Assembly (NCBI RefSeq): GCF_001905825.1
Contig: NZ_LIVV01000002.1
Span: 934,441-998,440 of the forward strand
Reading direction: 5' to 3'
Length of the DNA stretch: 64,000 bases
Source: Streptomyces sp. CB02009
GTDB taxonomy: Bacteria; Actinomycetota; Actinomycetes; Streptomycetales; Streptomycetaceae
The notes under the pieces: generated by a model
Database searches by the model: none
What the model saw: only the letters and a program-made list of their open reading frames with translations
What the model was told of the DNA's origin: nothing
Shown: in pieces, positions 1 through 7,370 of the stretch
How the letters are laid out: each line of letters begins with the position of its first letter
Position numbering within the stretch: the stretch's first letter is position 1
Position numbers and translations under genes: made by a program

Positions 1-1834
1 GCGGGGCCAGCGACAGCAGGCCCGCGAGGAGCGGCAGCGCGGCCGTGCGCAGCGCCCGGAGGGCGGGGACACCGGTGGCGCGTGCCGTCTCCTTGACGTG
101 GAGCGCGCCGACCGCCAGCGTCACCGCGGTGTACGAGGCCGAGCCGAGGAGGCAGAGGAAGACATAGCCGACGGCGGGGCCGGTGAACTGGCCGACGAGG
201 GCCGAGCCGGACAGGAAGAGCGTGATGAGCAGGTACGGGGCGACGGTCCGCAGCGGAAGCGGCTCAAGGCCGTCGCGCTTCTTCGGGGTGACCTTGAAGG
301 TGATCTGGCGGGGCCGTACCTTCTGGGTCACCGCGGCCAGGACGCCCCAGGCGACGTACGGCCATCGGGAGAGTCCGAAGAGCCAGATCTCCCAGCTGAG
401 GATCGGCGCGTCCTTGGGGCGCATCAGACCGCGGCGGCGGCAGAGCAGCGTCAGCAGGATCAGCCAGACGGACATGCTCCAGAAGTGGGCCAGGAAGGCG
501 AAGTAGTTGACGTCGATCCACGGAGCGCCGGTGATCGCGGCGATCGGCGGCAGGAGGATCCCCATGACCGTGGCGCCGGCCAGCAGCGGGTAGTACATCA
601 GCGCCGCGGCGAAGCGCACCCGGAGCTTCAGGGGCATGCGGCCCAGATGGCGCGGCAGCATGCCGAGGAGCATGACGGCCAGGCTGCGGGACCACTGGAA
701 CTCCTGGGTGATCATCGCGCCGAAGGTGAGGGGGCCTTCGCCGTGCGCGTCCGCGTCGATGGCGAACGCGCCCTGCCAGCCCGCCGAAGTCAGCAGGAAC
801 GAGGTGGAGAAGTCCTCGGCGAGCTCGGGGCCCAGACCGCCGATGTCCCGCAGCGCCTTCGTGCGGACGGCGTAGTGCGAGCCGATGCAGACCGGCGCGA
901 GGCCGGCGGAGTGGCCCAACTGCACGGGTCCGTGGAACATGGCCTCGCGGTGGAGCCGCCCGCGGGCCGCCCAGGACTCGTCGGCGTTGGAGTCGCAGAC
1001 ACTGGGGGCGGCGACGTAGCCGACGGCGGAGTCGGCGAAGGGGCGGACGACCTCGGCGAGGTAGGTGGGCCCGGGGACGTGGTCGCAGTCGAGCTGGGCG
1101 ACCACGTCGTACAGCTCGTAGCCCCAGTGGTCGTAGAAGAAGGCGAGGTTGCCCTCCTTGCACCGGGTGCGCCGGGGCCAGTCGGCCCGGTGGTAGTCGG
1201 CGCGGCCGCGGCGGCAGGAGACGTTCACGTCATGGGTGCGGCACCAGTCGAGGATCTCCTCGCTGGGGTCCTCGTCGCAGAGCCAGACGTCGTAGGTGTG
1301 CGGGAAGTCCTGGGCGACCATCGCCTCCAGGGTGCGCCGGGCGATGTCCCAGCCCTCGGACGGGGCGCGGGTGACCACGAACGCGGTACGGAGCCGGGGC
1401 ACCCGGACCGCCGGATCGAAGCGGCGCATCCCCAGCAGCGCGACGAGGAAGTGCACCGGCAGATAGGTCAGGTACAGCAGCAGGGCGCTGTTGACGATCA
1501 GGCCCGTCCAACCGATCCGGTGGGACGGTTCGAGCCACCAGACCCAGAACCAGACCAGGCAGGCCGCCCAGCCGAGGGACAGCAGCGCGACCAGGAAGCG
1601 GTCGGAGGGCGAGAACGCCCGGACGAAGCTGGACGGGAGGGCGGTGAATCCGTGGGCCGGGCGGGCGAGGACGGGGCCGTCCGGGCCGATGGAGGCCACC
1701 GCGCCGTGCGACAGGGCGTGGATCTGCGCGCCGAGCGCCTCCCACTCCGCCGGCGAACCGGGAGCCGGTGAGGGAAGCGGCGGTTCCTGGGCGGTGCCGG
1801 TCCCATGGGCGGGACCTTGCTCCAACGACGTCAT
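1..1834 (-). CDS. Cellulose-synthase-like family 2 glycosyltransferase (C-terminus outside window)
   Basis: A membrane processive glycosyltransferase, probably making a beta-linked exopolysaccharide at the cytoplasmic membrane. The 611 visible residues start at an ATG. Two membrane segments (about 78-100 and 110-134) precede the GT2 domain. The GT-A motifs are visible: D187/D189 in LCDEDPSEE, the metal-binding QLDCD (D249, D251), D341 in ELAEDFSTS, and QEFQW (377-381) at the place of the QxxRW product-binding motif, here without the usual arginine. Further membrane helices follow from about residue 400. The reading frame is open to the window edge, so the true C-terminus is unseen. It lies 116 bp downstream of a UDP-sugar decarboxylase on the same strand, so the two are probably co-transcribed. 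Which sugar polymer is made is not readable from the sequence. Confidence 0.9.
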   Translation of the reverse strand, partial: MTSLEQGPAHGTGTAQEPPLPSPAPGSPAEWEALGAQIHALSHGAVASIGPDGPVLARPAHGFTALPSSFVRAFSPSDRFLVALLSLGWAACLVWFWVWWLEPSHRIGWTGLIVNSALLLYLTYLPVHFLVALLGMRRFDPAVRVPRLRTAFVVTRAPSEGWDIARRTLEAMVAQDFPHTYDVWLCDEDPSEEILDWCRTHDVNVSCRRGRADYHRADWPRRTRCKEGNLAFFYDHWGYELYDVVAQLDCDHVPGPTYLAEVVRPFADSAVGYVAAPSVCDSNADESWAARGRLHREAMFHGPVQLGHSAGLAPVCIGSHYAVRTKALRDIGGLGPELAEDFSTSFLLTSAGWQGAFAIDADAHGEGPLTFGAMITQEFQWSRSLAVMLLGMLPRHLGRMPLKLRVRFAAALMYYPLLAGATVMGILLPPIAAITGAPWIDVNYFAFLAHFWSMSVWLILLTLLCRRRGLMRPKDAPILSWEIWLFGLSRWPYVAWGVLAAVTQKVRPRQITFKVTPKKRDGLEPLPLRTVAPYLLITLFLSGSALVGQFTGPAVGYVFLCLLGSASYTAVTLAVGALHVKETARATGVPALRALRTAALPLLAGLLSLAP

Positions 1835-1950
1835 GGCAGCAGGTTCTCCAGGCGGTGCGACAAGGTGGGGGCCCGGGAGAGCAGGCCCGACGGACTCGGA
1901 GCCGCGGCGGGGCCGGCGGGAGGCCCGCCGGTCCCGCCGCGGCAGGCGGA

Positions 1951-3045
1951 TCAGCCGCCCGCGACGGTGGCCCCGGGCGCGGAGGACGGCACGCCGGTGG
2001 CGGCGCCGGCCGGTCCGGGGATCGTCTGCGGGGCGAGGGGCGCCGGCGAAGCCGCGGCCAGGGGGACCGTCTCGTCCTGGCCGCCGCGGATCGACGCGGC
2101 CGAGGCGGCGAGGCGGTCCGCGTGGGCGGCGAAGTACGCGACGGTGCGGCGCAGGCCCTCGGTGATGTCGATCTCCGGCTCCCAGCCCAGTACCTCGCGG
2201 GCGCGGGTGATGACGGGGCGGCGGCGGACCGGGTCGTCGACCGGCAGCGGGTGGTGCTTCACCTCGGATGCCGAGCCGGTCATCTCCAGTACCAGGCCGG
2301 CGAGTTCGGAGACGGTGCGCTCGACCGGGTTCCCGAGGTTGAAGGGGCCGAGTTCGGAGGAGTCGAGGAGGGCGACCAGGCCGCGGACCAGGTCGTCGAC
2401 GTAGCAGAAGCTGCGGGTCTGCCCGCCGTCGCCGTAGATCGTGAGCGGCTCACCGGTCAGGGCCTGGGTGATGAAGCTGGACACCACACGACCGTCGTGC
2501 GGGCGCATGCGGGGACCGTAGGTGTTGAAGATCCGGGCGATGCCCACGTCGACTCCGTGCGTGCGGCGGTACGCCGCCGAGACCGCCTCGGCGTATCGTT
2601 TCGCCTCGTCGTAGACGCTGCGCGGGCCGATGGAATTGACGTTGCCCCAGTACGTCTCCTCCTGGGGGTGGAGGAGCGGATCGCCGTAGATCTCGCTCGT
2701 CGACGCGAGGATGAAGCGGGCGTTGTGACGCTGGGCCAGCCGGAGGGCGTTCTCGGTGCCGCGGCTCCCGACCGCGAGCGTCTCCAGCGGGTGGCGCAGA
2801 TAGTCGGGAGGGGAGGCCGGGGACGCCAGGTGGGCGACGGCGTCCACACGGCCGGCGACCTCCACGGACACGCTCACGTCGGCGTGCTGGAACTCGAAGG
2901 CCGGATGGGGCAGGAGAGGGGCGATGTTCTCGGGGTCGCCCGTCGAGAAGTTGTCGAGGCACACCACGGAGTCGCCGCGCCGCAGGAGCGCCTCGCACAG
3001 GTGAGACCCAAGGAAACCACCGCCACCGGTCACGGCAACGCGCAT
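1951..3045 (-). CDS. UDP-glucuronate decarboxylase-like extended SDR
   Basis: NAD-dependent nucleotide-sugar enzyme of 364 residues. The Rossmann motif TGGGGFLGS is at 6-14 and the catalytic pair is Y145/K149 in SVYDEAKR. The stretches HLASPASPPDY and SEIYGDPLLHPQEE...YWGNVNSIGPRS are those of UDP-xylose synthases (UXS) rather than dTDP-glucose dehydratases, so the inferred reaction is UDP-glucuronate to UDP-xylose. The last 40-50 residues are an Ala/Pro/Gly-rich tail not needed for the fold. The ATG at 3045 was chosen because it begins the Rossmann strand and has GGAG seven bases upstream; the frame stays open further upstream but without family similarity. It precedes the glycosyltransferase on the same strand and probably supplies its donor sugar or a branch sugar. 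Confidence 0.88.
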   Translation of the reverse strand: MRVAVTGGGGFLGSHLCEALLRRGDSVVCLDNFSTGDPENIAPLLPHPAFEFQHADVSVSVEVAGRVDAVAHLASPASPPDYLRHPLETLAVGSRGTENALRLAQRHNARFILASTSEIYGDPLLHPQEETYWGNVNSIGPRSVYDEAKRYAEAVSAAYRRTHGVDVGIARIFNTYGPRMRPHDGRVVSSFITQALTGEPLTIYGDGGQTRSFCYVDDLVRGLVALLDSSELGPFNLGNPVERTVSELAGLVLEMTGSASEVKHHPLPVDDPVRRRPVITRAREVLGWEPEIDITEGLRRTVAYFAAHADRLAASAASIRGGQDETVPLAAASPAPLAPQTIPGPAGAATGVPSSAPGATVAGG

Positions 3046-3350
3046 GTGTTCTCCAGTAATGAGAAGCGGATTGACCTCGAGATCCGCTCGCGCGGACCAC
3101 CGAATGACGGGACGGCCTGACGATCCGAGCATCAGGCCGTCCCGGAACACGCACGACGAGAGTATGGGCATATGTAGGCATTTTTGCGGAGGCAATTCGG
3201 AAACTAGGCTGATCGGCGGGTGCCTCAAGGGGGCGCGGGAAGCCCGACCGCCTGGTGCGTGGTTGTGTCACATGTCGAATGGCGTACGCGGACGGTGTCA
3301 CCCGCACGTGTCCTGACACCCCGTGCGGGACATACGGGAGCACCTCGAAC
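3046..3350 (-). promoter_or_regulatory. Upstream region of the UXS-like gene
   Basis: About 300 bases between the decarboxylase start and the ABC-operon terminator. No protein-like frame is recognisable. It must hold the promoter of the leftward UXS/glycosyltransferase pair. An AT-richer patch around 3165-3215 is the best candidate position, but no clean -35/-10 pair can be named. Confidence 0.3.
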
Positions 3351-3399
3351 GGCGGAAGCCGGTCCCTCCCCGCCGCAGGGGGAGGAACCGGCTTCCGCC
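3351..3399 (-). terminator. Long hairpin terminator of the amino-acid ABC operon
   Basis: Arms 3351-3371 and 3378-3399 are complementary over about 20 bp with a six-base loop; the single irregular pair is a G-U wobble when read as leftward RNA. It starts 16 bases beyond the stop codon of the ABC ATPase gene, as expected for a Streptomyces hairpin terminator without a U-tract. Confidence 0.8.
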
Positions 3400-3414
3400 G
3401 TCAGGGAGACGGTG

Positions 3415-4158
3415 CTACGAACGGTCGAGCGCGCGGGCGAGGAACCGCCGCGTGGCCTGCTCCCGGGGAGCGGTGAGCACCTGCTCCGCGGTGCCCTGCT
3501 CCACGATCACGCCGTCCTCCAGGAAGCAGACCCGGTCCGCGACCCGCCGCGCGAAGTCCATCTCGTGGGTGGCCATCAGGATGGTCAGCCCGCGCCGCTT
3601 CAGATCGGCGACGACGTCCAGGACCTCGCCGACCAGCTCCGGATCGAGGGCCGAGGTGATCTCGTCGAAGAGCAGCAGCTCCGGCTCGGTGGCCAGGGCA
3701 CGGGCGATCGCCGCCCGCTGCTGCTGTCCACCGGAGAGCCGGTCGGGGTGCTCGTGCGCCTTGTCCCCGAGCCCGAGGCGGTCGAGCAGCTCGCGGGCCG
3801 AGGCCTCGGCCTTCCGGCGGGGGACGCCGTGGACCCGGCGGGGCGCGAGCGTGATGTTGTCCAGCACGGTCAGATGCGGGAAGAGGTTGTACGCCTGGAA
3901 GACGATGCCGATCCGACGGCGGGCGACGTCGGGGTCGAGACGCGGATCGGTCAGCTCGGTCTCGCTCAGGTGCACGGTCCCGTCGTCGACGACCTCCAGC
4001 AGGTCCACACAGCGCAGCAGGGTGGACTTGCCCGAACCGGAGCCGCCGATCAGGCAGACGACCTGGTGCTCGGCGACGTCCAGGTCGATCGAGCGCAGCA
4101 CCAGCCGCTCCCCGTACTGCTTGCGGAGGCCGCGGATGCGCAGCAGCGACCCGCTCAT
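3415..4158 (-). CDS. Polar amino-acid ABC transporter ATPase
   Basis: Energising subunit of an amino-acid importer (GlnQ/HisP type), 247 residues, cytoplasmic. Walker A GGSGSGKS lies near residue 38, the Q-loop is in FQAYNLFPH, the signature is LSGGQQQR, Walker B is LLLFDEITSALDP and the switch histidine is in ATHEMDF. The ATG overlaps the permease stop by four bases (ATGA), so translation is coupled. It is the last gene of a binding protein-permease-ATPase operon and is followed by a strong hairpin. The substrate cannot be read from the ATPase. Confidence 0.95.
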   Translation of the reverse strand: MSGSLLRIRGLRKQYGERLVLRSIDLDVAEHQVVCLIGGSGSGKSTLLRCVDLLEVVDDGTVHLSETELTDPRLDPDVARRRIGIVFQAYNLFPHLTVLDNITLAPRRVHGVPRRKAEASARELLDRLGLGDKAHEHPDRLSGGQQQRAAIARALATEPELLLFDEITSALDPELVGEVLDVVADLKRRGLTILMATHEMDFARRVADRVCFLEDGVIVEQGTAEQVLTAPREQATRRFLARALDRS

Positions 4159-5063
4159 CGGCCCGCCCCCGCCCAGGTGCGCCGCGCCGCCCGCAGCTGG
4201 AGCCGGTCGGCGAAGCGGGTCAGCGGGATGGTCACCGCGATGAACAAGAGGGCCGCTCCCAGGTACGGGGTGTAGTTGAAGTCGTAGTCCGCCTTGATCT
4301 GCGCGGCCCGCAGCGCCTCGAGCGGACCGAGGACGGCGACCAGGGCCGTGTCCTTCTGCAGGGCGATGAAGTCGTTGAGCAGGGGCGGCAGCACGTTGCG
4401 CACGGCCTGGGGCAGGACGACGTGCCGCAGCGTCTGCCGCTCGTTGAGGCCCAGGGCCCGGGCGGCGTTCCGCTGCGCCGGGTGGACCGAGTTCAGTCCC
4501 GCCCTGAACACCTCGGCGACGTACGCGGTGTAGGAGAGGGTGAGGGCGATCACGCCGAGGATCCAGGGCTCGGAAGGCGTGCCCTGCAGTTGCAGCGCCG
4601 GCAGTCCGAAGCCGACGAGGAAGACCAGCAGCAGGGTCGGTACGCCGCGGAAGACGTCCACGTAGACCGTAGCGGCGAGCCGCAGCGGCTGGAGACCCGG
4701 TGCGCGCGTCACCCGCACCAGGGCGATCAGCAGCCCCAGGACGAGGATCAGCACCTCGGCGACGAGGAACATCTGGATGTTGAGCCAGAAGCCCCGGAGG
4801 AGGTCGGGGAAGGCGGAGCGGAACTCGGCGCCGTCGAAGAACAGCGTGTCGACGCGCTCCCAGCCCGGTGAGGCCACCGCGGCCGCGCCCACCGCCACCA
4901 GGGCGAGCAGGGTGCAGAGGGTGGAGACCCAGGTGTGGCGGCGCTTGCGGGAGCGGCGGTACCGCTGCCGCTCCTGTTCGTGGTCGCTGGGCCGGTAGCC
5001 GGTGTCGGGAGTGCCGGGAGCGGTGGCCGACCGGTCCGGTACGGCCGTCTTGCTGATGTCCAC
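4155..5063 (-). CDS. Polar amino-acid ABC transporter permease
   Basis: Membrane channel subunit (HisM/GlnP family), 302 residues. A charged N-terminal extension of about 45 residues (rich in Arg, His and Gln) precedes the first helix at about 46-66. Four or five more helices follow. The cytoplasmic EAA loop that docks on the ATPase is visible as ARALGLNERQTLRHVVLPQA (about 203-222). It is a single-permease system, so it probably works as a homodimer. It lies 10 bases after the binding-protein gene and overlaps the ATPase gene by four bases. Confidence 0.94.
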   Translation of the reverse strand: MDISKTAVPDRSATAPGTPDTGYRPSDHEQERQRYRRSRKRRHTWVSTLCTLLALVAVGAAAVASPGWERVDTLFFDGAEFRSAFPDLLRGFWLNIQMFLVAEVLILVLGLLIALVRVTRAPGLQPLRLAATVYVDVFRGVPTLLLVFLVGFGLPALQLQGTPSEPWILGVIALTLSYTAYVAEVFRAGLNSVHPAQRNAARALGLNERQTLRHVVLPQAVRNVLPPLLNDFIALQKDTALVAVLGPLEALRAAQIKADYDFNYTPYLGAALLFIAVTIPLTRFADRLQLRAARRTWAGAGR

Positions 5064-5073
5064 AGCCGGCCCG

Positions 5074-5961
5074 TTATCGCTTCAGCTCGGGGACGTTCGC
5101 CGAGGCGGAGAGCCACTGCGTGGTGAGCCGGGCGAGCGTGCCGTCGGCCCTGAGCGCGTCGAGGGCCTGGTTGACGCAGGAGGTGTACCCGCTGTTCTTC
5201 GGCAGCAGCAGGCCGAACTTCTCGGGGGTGCCGCCCGCGTAGCCGAACTGGCCCACGATCTCGCCGTTCTCCAGCTCCGCCCCTGCCAGGTAGAAGACGG
5301 TGGGAAGGTCGGTGACGATCGCGTCGATCTGACCGTTCCGCAGCGCGGTCACCTCGTCCTTGGTGGTGCTGAAGACGTTCGGCTGCTTCGAGGGCTTGAT
5401 CTGGTCGAGCACGGCCTGGTAGCTGGTCGTCGCGACCTGCACGCCGATCCTGGCGTCCTTGAAGGCGCTCAGGGACGTGGCCTTCGCGAACGCGGATCCG
5501 TCGAGCGTGAGAATGGCCTGATTGGCCGTGTAGTAACTGGTGGAGAAATCAACGGCTTTCGCGCGCTGCGGTGTGATGGAGATCTGGTTGATGTCGAAGT
5601 CGAAAGCCTTGGGGCCGGGGGCGTACGAATGGGCGAAGGGCTCGATGACCCATTTCACCTGGTCGCGTTCGAAGCCCAGCTTGCCGGCCACCGCATAGGC
5701 CACGGCGCTTTCGAAGCCCTTTCCGTTCGACGGGGTGTTGCTGTCGAACCACGGTTCATAGGCCGGGGAGTCGGTCGCGACGGTGAGCTGGCCGCGCTTG
5801 TGGAGGCCCGGGTTGTCGGTCGTGCACCGGGCGCCGCCCTTGGACCCGGCCGCTTCGGGGGTGCTCTGCGGCTGCGGCGCGCAGCCGACGGCCGCCAGCG
5901 CGAGGAGGGCGGCGGCGGAGGCCGCCAGGGAGATACGGGTACGGGTACGGGTACGGGACAT
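5074..5961 (-). CDS. Amino-acid ABC transporter substrate-binding lipoprotein
   Basis: Extracytoplasmic solute-binding protein of family 3, 295 residues, anchored as a lipoprotein: signal MSRTRTRTRISLAAS, then a hydrophobic stretch and lipobox LAAVGC. The mature part has the family features TVATDSPAYEPWF near the N-terminus and FDINQISITPQRAKAVDFS near the middle. The Arg-Thr repeats of the signal are encoded by a hexanucleotide repeat (about 5936-5957), a likely slippage-prone spot. AAGGA lies about six bases before the ATG. It is the first gene of the importer operon. The substrate is unknown; the methionine-controlled gene just upstream makes a sulfur amino acid worth testing, but that is inference. 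Confidence 0.92.
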   Translation of the reverse strand: MSRTRTRTRISLAASAAALLALAAVGCAPQPQSTPEAAGSKGGARCTTDNPGLHKRGQLTVATDSPAYEPWFDSNTPSNGKGFESAVAYAVAGKLGFERDQVKWVIEPFAHSYAPGPKAFDFDINQISITPQRAKAVDFSTSYYTANQAILTLDGSAFAKATSLSAFKDARIGVQVATTSYQAVLDQIKPSKQPNVFSTTKDEVTALRNGQIDAIVTDLPTVFYLAGAELENGEIVGQFGYAGGTPEKFGLLLPKNSGYTSCVNQALDALRADGTLARLTTQWLSASANVPELKR

Positions 5962-6047
5962 CGGAGGTCCTTAGGGAGAAGTCCGGGAAAGGTACGGGAA
6001 AGAGGGCCGGTGCTGTGCGCTCAGCGACACAGATCGGCCGCACAGCG

Positions 6048-6062
6048 CACGTGGTCCACGTG
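6048..6062. promoter_or_regulatory. 15-bp perfect inverted repeat upstream of the binding-protein gene
   Basis: CACGTGG-T-CCACGTG is a perfect seven-base inverted repeat around one central base. It lies 87 bases upstream of the ABC binding-protein start, in the 210-base gap after the SAM-hydrolase-like gene. The position suits an operator. No regulator is encoded next to it. Confidence 0.4.
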
Positions 6063-6171
6063 GCGGCGGCGTACCAGCAGGAGAGTTCCGGACATGCTAT
6101 TCAGCATTCCGGCTCGCGGAGACCGGCGTCAATCGGGAAGACCCTTGCCGGGGTAACGCGTTGATAACATG

Positions 6172-7008
6172 TCAGCTGGTGAGATCGAATACGCGGTCGC
6201 CCTGGCGCAGTCCGAATACCTCCGCCGCGGAACCTCCGCGGACCACCAGTTCGGCGAATCCGACTCCGGAACTCCCGACGGTGATTCCGGGCTCGCCGAG
6301 CGGGACGTCGGGGAGCCGGTCGTAACAGCGCACCCGGATGTCGCGGCCGTCGAGCCGGTTGCGTACGAGAAGGCCCTCGGCGGTGTCGTAGCCGGGCAGT
6401 TCGGCGGCCGGGCGGTCCAGCTTGCAGTTGCCGAAGTTGTCGACGACGGCGATCCGCACCTCGTCGGCGACGGACGGGCGCACCGCCGTCGGCCGCGCGG
6501 GAACGGGGTGGCCGTCCACCAGCCAGCGGGCCAGCAGCGGCGCGTACCAGAGGCTCCGGAACTGGGTCCGTACCATCTCCTCGATCTCGGCCGGGGTCAG
6601 CTCGGCCCAGTCGCCTGCGGCGGCCTCCAGCACCTCGCGGACGTCGGTGACCTGGACCTCCTTCAGGTCCAGGTAGGTCGCCAGCGGGGCGAGGACCCGC
6701 TGGTTCAGCGTGCTGACGACCAGGTGGTTCCCGTGCCGGAAGGAGCAGAAAGGCACGCCGTTGGGCCAGTGCCCGTCCCTCGGCGCGATGTTGACGAGGA
6801 CCACGACGGGTCGGCTCGGACCGCCGATCAGGTCCGTGGAGCGGAGCAGGTCGAGCAGGGTGAGGGCGGCGGCGCCCTCCGGGTCCGGTCCGCCGAGCGG
6901 CAGGACGGTCGGCGTCGAGCCGAAGAGGGTGGCGATCCGGGTGGACTGTCGGGCGAGGGCGTTGGGGTCGGCGCAGTCGGTGAGGGAGACGACCGGGGGA
7001 GGGGTCAT
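6172..7008 (-). CDS. SAM hydrolase/chlorinase/fluorinase-fold protein (DUF62), divergent
   Basis: A 278-residue cytoplasmic protein whose fold matches the SAM hydroxide adenosyltransferase/halogenase family, which attack C5' of S-adenosylmethionine with water or halide. The C-terminal domain is clearest: VVDNFGNCKLD matches the FGN motif, and GSSGVGFAELVVRGGSAAE matches the end of the family. The N-terminal domain begins VSLTDCADPN. The usual DPGVG...R catalytic stretch is not visible; LVNIAPRDGHWPNG stands in its place, so the chemistry may differ. The ATG at 7008 was chosen because it begins the first strand. The gene lies behind a Met-rich leader peptide and intrinsic terminator, pointing to control by methionine supply. 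Confidence 0.75.
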   Translation of the reverse strand: MTPPPVVSLTDCADPNALARQSTRIATLFGSTPTVLPLGGPDPEGAAALTLLDLLRSTDLIGGPSRPVVVLVNIAPRDGHWPNGVPFCSFRHGNHLVVSTLNQRVLAPLATYLDLKEVQVTDVREVLEAAAGDWAELTPAEIEEMVRTQFRSLWYAPLLARWLVDGHPVPARPTAVRPSVADEVRIAVVDNFGNCKLDRPAAELPGYDTAEGLLVRNRLDGRDIRVRCYDRLPDVPLGEPGITVGSSGVGFAELVVRGGSAAEVFGLRQGDRVFDLTS

Positions 7009-7100
7009 GGTGGTACTTCGCCCTTCTGGCGGAGGAGGACACGGGGTGGGTGGGGGTGGAGGTGCGGGGGCCGACGGGCTCGGCGGCGGGTCGGGACAAC

Positions 7101-7132
7101 AAAAAACGGACCCTCCGTTTCCGGAGGGTCCG
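7101..7132 (-). terminator. Intrinsic terminator within the leader (attenuator)
   Basis: Arms 7107-7117 and 7122-7132 form a perfect 11-bp stem closed by a GAAA loop on the leftward transcript, followed at once by six U (A6 at 7101-7106 on the plus strand). This is a textbook rho-independent terminator, uncommon in such high-GC DNA. It lies between the leader peptide and the DUF62 gene, 92 bases before that gene starts. Confidence 0.88.
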
Positions 7133-7176
7133 TCGCGTCCTGCGCGCACACGGCTTCGCTAGCGAAGCGCCTCCGG
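7121..7176 (-). promoter_or_regulatory. Candidate antiterminator pairing of the Met attenuator
   Basis: The leader codons for Pro-Glu-Ala contain CCGGAGG (7170-7176 on the transcript strand), which is perfectly complementary to CCTCCGG at 7121-7127 within the terminator's upstream arm. Pairing of the two would dismantle the terminator. A separate 16-base perfect palindrome (7153-7168) straddles the leader stop codon and could be the pause hairpin. The pairings are seen in the sequence; the mechanism is inferred. Confidence 0.6.
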
Positions 7177-7224
7177 GGGCGGGGGCATCATTCGCATCAT
7201 GGCGAGGGTGGCGGTGTGCTGCAT
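7159..7224 (-). CDS. Methionine-rich leader peptide (21 aa)
   Basis: Short reading frame ATG to TAG with residues MQHTATLAMMRMMPPPPEAL plus a final Arg. Five of 21 residues are methionine, four of them clustered as Met-Met-Arg-Met-Met just before a run of four prolines. It is followed by an intrinsic terminator and by a SAM-dependent-enzyme-family gene, the arrangement of transcription attenuators such as those of trp operons. No Shine-Dalgarno is seen. A -10-like TAGCGT lies only six bases before the ATG, so the leader may be translated from a leaderless transcript. Confidence 0.72.
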   Translation of the reverse strand: MQHTATLAMMRMMPPPPEALR

Positions 7225-7230
7225 GGGTGC

Positions 7231-7260
7231 ACGCTAACACCGGGGAGCGCCGTCTCAGAC
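7231..7260 (-). promoter_or_regulatory. Probable promoter of the Met-leader transcript
   Basis: A -10-like TAGCGT occupies 7231-7236 on the transcript strand. The -35 region about 17 bases upstream is poor (TCTGAG). A start six to seven bases after the -10 would place the 5' end at the leader ATG, giving a leaderless message. Confidence 0.4.
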
Positions 7261-7370
7261 ACCCTTCCACATGGTGGACACGTCTTTCCGGGCGGCCGGT
7301 CGGTGGGGCGGAGCGCTCAGAACCCGAGGCCGGGCCGGTTTCGTACGGCCGGCCGGCTGCTACGCGGTCC

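Noticed and set aside
1951..3228. Longer N-terminus for the UXS-like protein (to 3228)
   Set aside because: The extra 61 residues have no similarity to the family, and the internal ATG at 3045 has GGAG correctly spaced and begins the Rossmann strand.
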